20,704 bases of DNA from CAVTWJ01 sp964525605. Lineage in GTDB: Bacteria; Oederibacteriota; Muellerivitia; Muellerivitales; Muellerivitaceae. The number at the start of each line of letters is the position of its first letter. Within the stretch, counting starts at the first letter, position 1. Shown here piece by piece: positions 8,466-14,918 of the stretch. Where the stretch lies: contig CAZGKT010000057.1 in the NCBI GenBank assembly GCA_964525605.1, positions 1 to 20,704 of the forward strand. Reading direction: 5' to 3'. The notes beneath the pieces are model-generated. The model ran no database searches and had not been told where the DNA came from. It saw only the letters and a list, made by a program, of their open reading frames with translations. The position numbers and the translations under genes are program-made.

Positions 8466-9367
8466 GGCTCAAGAAAAAAGGCATCCTGTTGATGTCCCTT
8501 TCGGGTGTTCTGTTCGGCTTCTTGCCGATCCTGGTGAAATGGGGAAACCAGCACGACCTGGGGGCCGTTCAGACCTGCTTCTGCCGGTTCGTCATTGCGC
8601 TCTTAGGGATTGCCCTGCTGCATTATGGGGGAACCCAGAAGATCAGGATCGTGAACCGCGAAGCCCTGCTCTGGCGTGGAATTTTAGGCGGCCTGACGGT
8701 TTTACTCTATTTCATGACCCTTCAGCTGACCACGGCCGCCAAGGGAACCCTTCTTAATTACACCTACTCCATCTGGGCCAATGTGTTTGGTGTGCTTTTC
8801 CTGAGACACAAGCCGCCCAAGGGTTTTGCCCTGATCCTGTTGATGGCGGCGCTGGGAGTTTGGTTGGTTCTGGGAGTGAGTTTTGATCATTTCGATTGGG
8901 GTGATCTCACGGGGGTTCTTTCCGGCATGGCCGCGGGCGGGGGCGTGGCGGCCATCAAGGTGGCCCGCAAAACCGACAATGCCCTGACGGTCTTCGGCAG
9001 TTTCACCCTTTTTGGATTTTTCTTCGCCGGTCTGGGCCTACTGCTATTTCCCTTCATGGGCGGCTTTTTGTCCCGCCTGGGCCAGTTCCAACCCATGGAT
9101 GGAACTGGGCTAATGATTCTTCTGGCTATGGGCCTCTGCGCTATGGGGGCACAGCTTTTGTTCACTCAAGGATATGGCTATACCAGTTTCGCCATGGGGA
9201 CTCTGCTATCCCTTTTAACACCGATTTTGGCGGCCCTCCTGGGCTGGGCCTGGCTGGGAGAACCCCTGACTCCCCACTTCATCCTGGGGACACTTTTGAT
9301 TTTAGCCTCCTGCCTTATTCTGGGTTGGCAGGAGGGTAAACCTCAAAATCAATTGGCGAGCCTTTAG
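8462..9367 (+). CDS. EamA/DMT-superfamily membrane transporter
   Basis: A 301-residue, very hydrophobic protein with about ten predicted membrane segments in two EamA-like halves: the first from GILLMSLSGVLFGFLPILV, the second from about residue 145 (DLTGVLSGMAAGGGVAAIK). The near-end motif LTPILAALLGWAWLGEPLT is characteristic of drug/metabolite transporters, and the length matches the family. I chose the ATG at 8462 because it overlaps the upstream stop as ATGA; an in-frame upstream start at 8417 would add 15 polar residues inside the phosphatase gene. The substrate is not predictable. Pairing with a phosphatase could mean metabolite export after dephosphorylation, which is inference. Confidence 0.88.
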   Translation: MRLKKKGILLMSLSGVLFGFLPILVKWGNQHDLGAVQTCFCRFVIALLGIALLHYGGTQKIRIVNREALLWRGILGGLTVLLYFMTLQLTTAAKGTLLNYTYSIWANVFGVLFLRHKPPKGFALILLMAALGVWLVLGVSFDHFDWGDLTGVLSGMAAGGGVAAIKVARKTDNALTVFGSFTLFGFFFAGLGLLLFPFMGGFLSRLGQFQPMDGTGLMILLAMGLCAMGAQLLFTQGYGYTSFAMGTLLSLLTPILAALLGWAWLGEPLTPHFILGTLLILASCLILGWQEGKPQNQLASL

Positions 9368-9392
9368 CAAAGCAACCTGAACGGGCTATAAT
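9364..9392 (+). promoter_or_regulatory. Sigma-70-type promoter for the PilZ gene
   Basis: TTAGCA (9364-9369) is separated by 17 bases from a perfect TATAAT (9387-9392). Transcription would start near 9399, leaving a leader of about 27 bases with GAGGGA (9415-9420) five bases before the ATG at 9426. The -35 box overlaps the stop codon of the transporter gene. Confidence 0.65.
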
Positions 9393-9425
9393 TCACGGTA
9401 AACCAGGGCGAAAAGAGGGAAACGC

Positions 9426-9869
9426 ATGGGCATGAAAAAAGGGTGGGTCGAGAAACGCCAACATGAACGCGTGGTGGCCACGGTCAAGGTGGAATACCGG
9501 CTCGTGGATGACAAGGATTCCAAAAAGGTCTTGGAAAACGTGGATTATAAAAATACCACCGTTGAACAGATGCCAGCGCTTTCGCATAAATCTTCCCTCT
9601 ACCACGCGGTGACCAAGGATATCTCGCTGGGAGGGCTGGCCCTTCTCGGGGACAATGAGTTTCCCATCGGCGCGGTGGTGGAAATCGGCCTGCACCTGCC
9701 CCGGTACGAGTCGGTTTTGAAGTTTTTGGCCAAGGTGGTCCGCACCGAATCCTTTATTGAAATGGGCAGGACCATCCATCGTGCCGGCGTGCAGACTATC
9801 GCCATCAACCGGGATGACTTGAACAAGATCGAGAAGTACATCATCGCCCTCGCCAAGAAAAACCACTGA
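9426..9869 (+). CDS. PilZ-domain protein (putative cyclic-di-GMP receptor)
   Basis: A 147-residue soluble protein consisting of a single PilZ domain. It has the two cyclic-di-GMP-binding motifs: RQHER (R11 and R15 of the RxxxR motif) and DISLGG (D65, S67 and G70 of the D/NxSxxG motif). The VEIGLHLP strand and the AKVVR strand of the beta barrel follow. Between the motifs lies an insertion of about 30 residues (YRLVDDKDSKKVLENVDYK onwards) that is longer than in minimal PilZ proteins. The start has a good ribosome-binding site. Its own promoter precedes it, and the downstream glycoside hydrolase suggests a link to exopolysaccharide or surface control, but no partner is proven. No membrane segment or output domain is fused to it. 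Confidence 0.85.
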   Translation: MGMKKGWVEKRQHERVVATVKVEYRLVDDKDSKKVLENVDYKNTTVEQMPALSHKSSLYHAVTKDISLGGLALLGDNEFPIGAVVEIGLHLPRYESVLKFLAKVVRTESFIEMGRTIHRAGVQTIAINRDDLNKIEKYIIALAKKNH

Positions 9870-9910
9870 AGGATGGGCATTCCTGATTCATTTTTAGAAT
9901 CGCAAACCCT

Positions 9911-10921
9911 TTGAACCCATCTCCCATCTGTCTACCCGAACCCTCCGCCTCTTTCCTGCCCCGTTGGCGGGGTTTCAACCTCCAGGGGCGTTATTCCCTC
10001 CAGCACAGCAACCAGGGGTTCAATGAGGAAGACTTCCAACTCATTTCCGATTGGGGTTTCAACTACTCCCGTCTGCCCATGGATTACCGAATCTGGATTA
10101 AAAATGGGGATTGGAACATCATTCATGAGGAACCCTTCCGGAACATCGACCAGACCGTGGAGTGGGGACAAAAATACGGGATCCACGTCTGTCTCAATAT
10201 CCACCGGGCGCCGGGATATTGCATTAATCAGCCTAAGGAGCCGCGAAACCTCTGGCAGGAAAGGGACGTGCAGGATGTTTTCGCGAAGCACTGGACCTTT
10301 ATCGCCCGGCGGTACAAAGGCATTCCCAATACCCGACTCAGTTTCGATCTTTTGAATGAGCCGAACGAAGTGGATAACACCACTTACGCCAAAGTTTGCC
10401 AGGTGTTGGTCGAGGCCATACGGAAGGAAGACCCGGAACGGCTTATCCTTGCCGATGGGACGGACGCGGGGGCCAAGCCGGTTTCCGAACTGATCCCCTT
10501 AAAGATTGCCCAGGGTACCCGTGGTTATCAGCCCATGCCCATTAGTCACCACCAGGCTTCCTGGTTCCCGCCCTCAAAAGATTTCCCCCCTCCCGCCTGG
10601 CCTCTGGTGCACGAGGGAATGGTCTACGACAAGGCCTGGCTCAAAAAGAACGCCATTGATCCCTGGAAAGCCCTGCAGGCCCAGGGCGTCGGAATCTTCG
10701 TGGGGGAATGGGGATGCCATAACATGACACCTCATGGGGTGGTTCTGGCCTGGATGGAAGACCAGCTCCAACTCTGGAAGGAAGCCGGATGGGGATGGGC
10801 CCTTTGGCAATTCAAGGGCAACTTCGGCGTGATGAACAGCAACCGGACCGATGTGGCCTATGAGAGTTTCAACGGCCATCAATTAGACCGGAAGATGCTG
10901 GCATTGCTTCAAAAGTACTGA
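9911..10921 (+). CDS. Glycoside hydrolase family 5-type (cellulase-like) enzyme, no signal peptide
   Basis: A 336-residue TIM-barrel glycosidase of the GH5/clan A type. Visible motifs: RGFNLQGRYS at residues 20-29, R55 in YSRLPMDYR, NIHRAPGY around H98, LLNEPN with the putative acid/base E150, a HH pair at 213-214, and GEWG with the putative nucleophile E266, followed by WGWALWQFKG. The length fits a single catalytic domain without a carbohydrate-binding module. The TTG at 9911 is the first usual start after an in-frame stop at 9884-9886, and the conserved RGFN near residue 20 rules out later ATGs. The ribosome-binding site is weak. TAGAAT at 9895-9900 could be a -10 box giving an almost leaderless message. 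The N-terminus is not hydrophobic, so the enzyme appears cytosolic or exported without a classical signal. The substrate is unknown; a beta-glucan or cellodextrin is the family expectation. Confidence 0.82.
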   Translation: MNPSPICLPEPSASFLPRWRGFNLQGRYSLQHSNQGFNEEDFQLISDWGFNYSRLPMDYRIWIKNGDWNIIHEEPFRNIDQTVEWGQKYGIHVCLNIHRAPGYCINQPKEPRNLWQERDVQDVFAKHWTFIARRYKGIPNTRLSFDLLNEPNEVDNTTYAKVCQVLVEAIRKEDPERLILADGTDAGAKPVSELIPLKIAQGTRGYQPMPISHHQASWFPPSKDFPPPAWPLVHEGMVYDKAWLKKNAIDPWKALQAQGVGIFVGEWGCHNMTPHGVVLAWMEDQLQLWKEAGWGWALWQFKGNFGVMNSNRTDVAYESFNGHQLDRKMLALLQKY

Positions 10922-10925
10922 CGGT

Positions 10926-11357
10926 CTACGGCCAGAGCGCCAAAATCGAACCCATCGCCAAAAACGAAACCAGGTAATAACTGGCATTGATCGCGTAAAG
11001 CTTGAAGGGTTTTCTCTCCCAAAGGACGCCGCTCAACTGAGTGGTCGCGACGAACCCGAGCCAGGTCCAGAAACCGGCCTGGAGCCCGGAGAAGATGCCT
11101 GAGCTATGGTAAAAATTGGAAACCGTAATGACCAGATAGGCCAGACAGTAGGCCGTCAGGATGGCGGTGAGAAAGGCGAATCCGAAACCGTATTTCGCCT
11201 TGGCCATCATGGCTTGTTTCTCTTTCTTGCTCAGCTTGTCGTAACCCATCAACTTGATCCAGGTCTTACCGAATAGAAGGTTCGAGTGCCAAGCCCAGCC
11301 CAACAGAAAGTAAATCACAGCCGAAATCAGCACAGCCCAAAAATTGATATGTGGCAT
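10926..11357 (-). CDS. DUF1761-like four-helix membrane protein
   Basis: A 143-residue integral membrane protein with four predicted helices: near the N-terminus (FWAVLISAVIYFLLGWAW), two central, and one at the C-terminus (YYLVSFLAMGSILAL). The early WHSNLLFGKTWIK segment matches the pattern of DUF1761 proteins, whose function is not established. The ATG at 11357 is preceded by a good ribosome-binding site (GGGGAG on the minus strand, 11364-11369). The gene converges with the GH5 gene, their ends separated by 4 bases. A 6-bp hairpin overlaps the edge of the ribosome-binding site. Confidence 0.75.
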   Translation of the reverse strand: MPHINFWAVLISAVIYFLLGWAWHSNLLFGKTWIKLMGYDKLSKKEKQAMMAKAKYGFGFAFLTAILTAYCLAYLVITVSNFYHSSGIFSGLQAGFWTWLGFVATTQLSGVLWERKPFKLYAINASYYLVSFLAMGSILALWP

Positions 11358-11368
11358 ATCAGTCTCCC

Positions 11369-11384
11369 CTGTTTATTGAAACAG
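11369..11384 (-). promoter_or_regulatory. Small hairpin flanking the ribosome-binding site of the DUF1761-like gene
   Basis: CTGTTT (11369-11374) and AAACAG (11379-11384) form a perfect 6-bp stem around a 4-base loop. In the minus-strand message one arm runs directly into the GGGGAG ribosome-binding sequence. It could modulate initiation but is short enough to be chance. Confidence 0.3.
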
Positions 11385-11476
11385 CAGGGTGATTGTACAG
11401 GATCATCAAATATATTTGGGTTAACTCGGGGGAAATGTAGTAGTTTTCCACAACAAGGCTATGACGCGGTTTCCTG

Positions 11477-11501
11477 AAAAAATCCGGCAAGAATTTTGCC
11501 G
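11477..11501 (-). terminator. Rho-independent terminator of the mdh-UPF0047-glycosyltransferase operon
   Basis: CGGCAA (11485-11490) and TTGCCG (11496-11501) form a 6-bp stem with a 5-base loop. On the minus strand it is followed two bases later by six T residues (complement of the A run at 11477-11482). It lies about 45 bases beyond the glycosyltransferase stop at 11547, the right place and direction to close the operon. Confidence 0.8.
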
Positions 11502-11546
11502 CAAACACGGCCCTGTTAGTCGTCTATTTTCTCAGGCAGTGTCGAC

Positions 11547-12791
11547 TCACTGGGGGGATTGAAATTGATAAGCCATCCCGTAATGACCGGAGGGATCACC
11601 GTGATTGAGGTGAATGTAGATCAAAAAAGAGGCCGAAATCAAAAGCTGAGCGATCCAAATGACCATCAAACGCCACTGACCCAAACGCTCATCCCGCAGG
11701 CCCAACCGGGAGAGCCAGACCCATTCCATGGGAAAACTCACAATCAGATAATGCCGGCAGACTTCAAAACATGAAAGGGTCATGAGAATGCCTGAGGCGA
11801 TGAACACTGAATTAATCGCGAGCCCGGTTTCGGAAACATCCCGAAAGCCTTGCCAGAGTCCACCCGTCTTTTTCGTGGAAACCAGCATCAAAATCCCAGT
11901 GCCAATAATGACGATGTGTAAACCGGCCACGAGATAAATCCCCTTTCCGCCGATGAGGGGATAACTCAAGTAATCCAAAAAATGGTTCGTTTTGAGGCTG
12001 TATTTGAGCGCGACGCCCAAAGAATCGGTCACCCAATAAAACCAATAACTCGGGCAAAAAATCCACCAAAAGTTCAAACCCGTGATTCCATTTCCGGGTT
12101 TAGCAATCATGTATTGAAGCCAGGGGATCATGGGGATGACCCCGGCCAGCGAACCCAGCAACCAGGAGCCCCAACGGACCTGGCGGTCATGAAGGGCAGT
12201 CCAAAGGATGATCCCACCCGCTAGAAAAAATCCGGGTAAATGGATCTGCCCGAGACAAATTCCGATCAGTCCCCAAAAAAAGGCTCCCGTTCGTTTATGC
12301 CGATAATGCCAGGCGATCCGAAGGAGCACGCAAAAAAAAGGAAGCGTGGACTGAGCCCAGATCTTTCGATGAAAAAGAATCGCCATCGGGTTGACCGCCG
12401 CCAACGCCGTGGCCCAACACCAGGTTCTTTTTTCGGGTTCCGGTAAAACGAAGAAACTGAAAAAAGCCAATACGAAAAGGCCGAGGATATTTAGAAGCTG
12501 TACCCCCCGAGCCAATTCCGGAGGGGTGGCAGCCTGGGTGATTTTGGCAAGAACCGCGAATATCCAAACGCTCATACCCGGGTTTTTGGCCCCTACGCCT
12601 GAAGTCATCCCGAGAAGCGGCCAGGATTCCGTGACCCCGATCTTCTGCGAGGTTTCAAACATGTATTTTTCGTCCCCCTTGTATTCAATGTCGCCGGGGA
12701 ACGAAAGGCGAAGGAGTGCGCCCAATAGAAGCGCCAAAGAGAGAAAAACCAGCCATTTTGTCCCGCTGGGTGTTTTGACGGCATCGTTCAT
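11547..12791 (-). CDS. GT-C-type membrane glycosyltransferase (GT39/ArnT-like), putative
   Basis: A 414-residue multi-pass membrane protein with about ten hydrophobic segments. After the first helix (WLVFLSLALLLGALLRLS) comes a short periplasmic-type loop with YKGDE (D40, E41), the acidic pair seen in GT-C enzymes that use polyprenyl-phosphate sugars, as in PMT/ArnT families. Further family-like features are the NPMAILFHRKIWAQS loop and the short polar C-terminus. It is shorter than typical ArnT (about 550), lacking a large soluble C-terminal domain. The ATG at 12791 has only a weak GAAAGA upstream. It is third in a minus-strand operon, 34 bases after the UPF0047 gene. It probably transfers a sugar to a lipid, glycan or protein on the outer face of the inner membrane; the substrate is unknown. 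Confidence 0.7.
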   Translation of the reverse strand: MNDAVKTPSGTKWLVFLSLALLLGALLRLSFPGDIEYKGDEKYMFETSQKIGVTESWPLLGMTSGVGAKNPGMSVWIFAVLAKITQAATPPELARGVQLLNILGLFVLAFFSFFVLPEPEKRTWCWATALAAVNPMAILFHRKIWAQSTLPFFCVLLRIAWHYRHKRTGAFFWGLIGICLGQIHLPGFFLAGGIILWTALHDRQVRWGSWLLGSLAGVIPMIPWLQYMIAKPGNGITGLNFWWIFCPSYWFYWVTDSLGVALKYSLKTNHFLDYLSYPLIGGKGIYLVAGLHIVIIGTGILMLVSTKKTGGLWQGFRDVSETGLAINSVFIASGILMTLSCFEVCRHYLIVSFPMEWVWLSRLGLRDERLGQWRLMVIWIAQLLISASFLIYIHLNHGDPSGHYGMAYQFQSPQ

Positions 12792-12825
12792 GTTTTGTCT
12801 TTCACGGAAAATATTGTCCGGTGGC

Positions 12826-13254
12826 CTACTGCCCCAAAAACTGGAGAATAACCTGTCTTTTGCGCGGTCGGTTGTCGAAATCGATCAGGACGATCTGTTG
12901 CCAGGTGCCCAGGGCCGCCTGTCCCTCCACCACGGGAAAGGACTGGCTGGTGCCGATGAGGGAAGAGCGAAGATGAGAATGCCCATTCCCATCGTGCCAG
13001 GTCTGATCGTGGTGGTAATTGCCCTCCGGGGCGATCTTGTCCAGCATCTCAGGGATGTCCTTCACCAAGCCTGGTTCCAGTTCCATCGTGGTGATTCCGG
13101 CGGTGGACCCCACGACCGAGACGGTCACTAAGCCCTGCTCCGCTTTGATTTCCGAAAGGAAGGATTGGGTCTCCCGGGTCAGGTCCAATATCTGGCTGTT
13201 GCCCCGGGAGGAGAGATGAATGGATTTAAATTCATTCTTAAAGGAAGAAACCAA
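12826..13254 (-). CDS. UPF0047 / YjbQ-family protein (secondary thiamine-phosphate synthase-like)
   Basis: A 142-residue protein of the UPF0047 (YjbQ) family, recognised by GSTAGITTMELEPGL, the metal-binding-type histidine cluster HDGNGHSHLRSSLIGTS, and the C-terminal LGTWQQIVLIDFDNRPRKR. Family members form trimers, and some can replace ThiE weakly in vivo, hence the usual annotation; the true role is unsettled. The TTG at 13254 is chosen because GGAAGGA (13260-13266 on the minus strand) lies five bases upstream and the family's N-terminal strand begins soon after. The gene starts 18 bases after the mdh stop, in operon spacing. Confidence 0.88.
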   Translation of the reverse strand: MVSSFKNEFKSIHLSSRGNSQILDLTRETQSFLSEIKAEQGLVTVSVVGSTAGITTMELEPGLVKDIPEMLDKIAPEGNYHHDQTWHDGNGHSHLRSSLIGTSQSFPVVEGQAALGTWQQIVLIDFDNRPRKRQVILQFLGQ

Positions 13255-13272
13255 AAACGTCCTTCCGCTGAA

Positions 13273-14208
13273 TTATTTGAGGGCCTTCATGGTGTCCTGG
13301 ATCAAGGCGGCCGACTTGGCCACCATGGCTTTCTCCTCATCGTTCAAGGGAACCTCGATGATTTGCTCAAGCCCTTTGCTCCCGAGTTTGCAATAGACCC
13401 CGAAGTAGGTGCCCTTCAGGCCATATTCCCCTTCCAGGTAGGCGGAGCAGGGAACCACGAGTTTCTTATCCTTCAAAATAGCCTCGGCCATGGAACCGGC
13501 CGCGGCGCCGGGCGCGTACCAGGCTGAAACTCCGAGCAAGCCCACCAGCTCGCCGCCGCCCTTGCGGGTGCGTTCCACGATGGCGTCGATCTGTTCCTTC
13601 TTGAGGAGGTTCGAAATGGGTACTCCGGCGACGGTGGAATAGCGTACCAGGGGAACCATTTCGTCCCCGTGCCCTCCGATGACCCCGGCCGTGACGTTTT
13701 CCACCGCTACCTGGGCGGCTTCGGCCAAAAAGGTCCTCATGCGTGCTCCGTCCAGCACGCCGGCCTGCCCCAGGACCCGATGCTTGGGAAAACCGGAGGC
13801 CTTGTAGGCCACGTAACACATGGTATCGAGGGGGTTGGTGACGACTACGAGGATGGCGTTGGGAGACTTGGCCACCAGTTCCTTGGTCACGGCGGTGACA
13901 ATGCCTTGGTTGACGGCCACCAGGTCTTCCCGGCTCATGCCGGGCTTGCGGGGAACTCCCGCGGTGATGACGCACACATCCGAGTTGGCCGTGTCGTCGT
14001 AGTCCGTCGTGCCCTTCAGCCGGGTGTTGTAGCCCGAAATGGGCCCCACCTGCAGAAGATCCAAAGCCTTGCCCTTGGGCATATCCTTGGCCGCCGGAAT
14101 ATCCAAGAGAACGATATCCCCCAGGTCCCTCTCGGCCATCCAGGCCGCGCAAGAAGCCCCAACGTTACCCGCGCCTACCACCGTAATTTTCGGACGTTGT
14201 GTCGACAT
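13273..14208 (-). CDS. mdh: Malate dehydrogenase (NAD-dependent, LDH-like class)
   Basis: A 311-residue enzyme interconverting malate and oxaloacetate in the TCA cycle. The Rossmann motif is GAGNVG (residues 12-17), with D36 at the end of strand two favouring NAD. The substrate-binding arginines R87 and R93 lie in the mobile loop GVPRKPGMSR, and R87 is the expected malate-specific residue, where lactate dehydrogenases carry Gln. The catalytic pair is D153 and H180 (in GGHGDEMVP). VVTNPLD and GQAGVLDGAR are classic. The length fits the LDH-like MDH group found in many bacteria. The ATG at 14208 is preceded by a strong GGGAGGA. It is first in the operon with the UPF0047 and glycosyltransferase genes, an association with no obvious metabolic logic. 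Confidence 0.97.
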   Translation of the reverse strand: MSTQRPKITVVGAGNVGASCAAWMAERDLGDIVLLDIPAAKDMPKGKALDLLQVGPISGYNTRLKGTTDYDDTANSDVCVITAGVPRKPGMSREDLVAVNQGIVTAVTKELVAKSPNAILVVVTNPLDTMCYVAYKASGFPKHRVLGQAGVLDGARMRTFLAEAAQVAVENVTAGVIGGHGDEMVPLVRYSTVAGVPISNLLKKEQIDAIVERTRKGGGELVGLLGVSAWYAPGAAAGSMAEAILKDKKLVVPCSAYLEGEYGLKGTYFGVYCKLGSKGLEQIIEVPLNDEEKAMVAKSAALIQDTMKALK

Positions 14209-14230
14209 GATTCCTCCCCGTGAAATAGGT

Positions 14231-14263
14231 CTTATATAAAAAACGCCCGGATAGTCTAATCAA
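14231..14263 (-). promoter_or_regulatory. Possible mdh promoter in the divergent mdh/cysC gap
   Basis: On the minus strand TTGATT (14258-14263) precedes TATATA (14233-14238) or TATAAG (14231-14236), but the spacers (19 or 21 bases) are longer than ideal. I see no convincing plus-strand promoter for cysC in the 173-base gap. Confidence 0.3.
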
Positions 14264-14381
14264 GAGTCAGGGTAAATTCATCCTTCGAATCAACTCTCCA
14301 CCCCGACGGGCCCCTTGCTTGAGTTCGTGATGGGGGCATGTTAATTTGGAACGCTTTCCCACTCAAAGGCGGTTTCTTTTT

Positions 14382-14918
14382 ATGGCTCAATCCAAAGGTT
14401 TCACCCTATGGTTCACGGGACTTTCTGGGTCCGGCAAATCCACTATTTCCGAAAGGGTGGCTTTAAAGCTGGAACAAAAGGGGATTCCATGCGAAACGCT
14501 GGATGGAGACATTGTCCGAACCCATCTTTCCAAGGGCCTGGGGTTTTCCAAGGAAGACCGGGATGAAAACGTGAAGCGGGTTGGGTTCGTTTGTCACCTT
14601 TTGAACAAATACGGGGTTAACGCCATCGCCTCGGTCATTTCACCCTACCGGGAATCACGGGATCATAACCGCGCCAAGATCCAAAAATTCGTCGAAGTCT
14701 TTGCGGATTGCCCCCTGGAAGTCTGCGCCCAGCGGGACCTGAAGGGCCTCTACCAGAAAGCCATGAAAGGCGAAATCAAGCATTTCACCGGGGTCGATGA
14801 CCCCTACGAAGCCCCTCTGAACCCTGAAGTGGTGTGTCATACGGACAAGGAATCCGTGGAAGAAAGCGTCGAAAAAGTGATTAAGAAATTGGTCGAAAAG
14901 GGTTATCTTGCCTCTTAG
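14382..14918 (+). CDS. cysC: Adenylylsulfate (APS) kinase
   Basis: A 178-residue kinase that phosphorylates adenylylsulfate to PAPS, the sulfonate donor for sulfotransferases and for assimilatory sulfate reduction. The P-loop is GLSGSGKST (13-21). Next come LDGDIVR (D41, D43), GFSKEDRDENVKRV, ISPYRESRD with the APS-kinase Ser87, DCPLEVCAQRD, KGLYQKA and FTGVDDPYEAP, all family-diagnostic. The length is that of stand-alone CysC. The ATG at 14382 has AGGCGG nine bases upstream; an in-frame TTG at 14346 would add 12 residues and is less likely. No ATP sulfurylase gene is next to it. The next gene overlaps the stop codon by one base, so the two are probably co-translated. Confidence 0.95.
   Translation: MAQSKGFTLWFTGLSGSGKSTISERVALKLEQKGIPCETLDGDIVRTHLSKGLGFSKEDRDENVKRVGFVCHLLNKYGVNAIASVISPYRESRDHNRAKIQKFVEVFADCPLEVCAQRDLKGLYQKAMKGEIKHFTGVDDPYEAPLNPEVVCHTDKESVEESVEKVIKKLVEKGYLAS

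Noticed and set aside
12391..13131. Long plus-strand open frame (246 residues) across the glycosyltransferase and UPF0047 genes
   Set aside because: It is antisense to two genes with clear family motifs, and its translation has no recognisable domain.
13466..14223. Overlapping open frames in other frames of the mdh region
   Set aside because: They are Gly/Arg- or His-rich shadows of a high-G+C conserved enzyme gene. The mdh frame carries all catalytic motifs.
14240..14381. A cysC promoter or riboswitch in the divergent gap
   Set aside because: I found no -35/-10 pair with acceptable spacing on the plus strand and no recognisable conserved leader structure.
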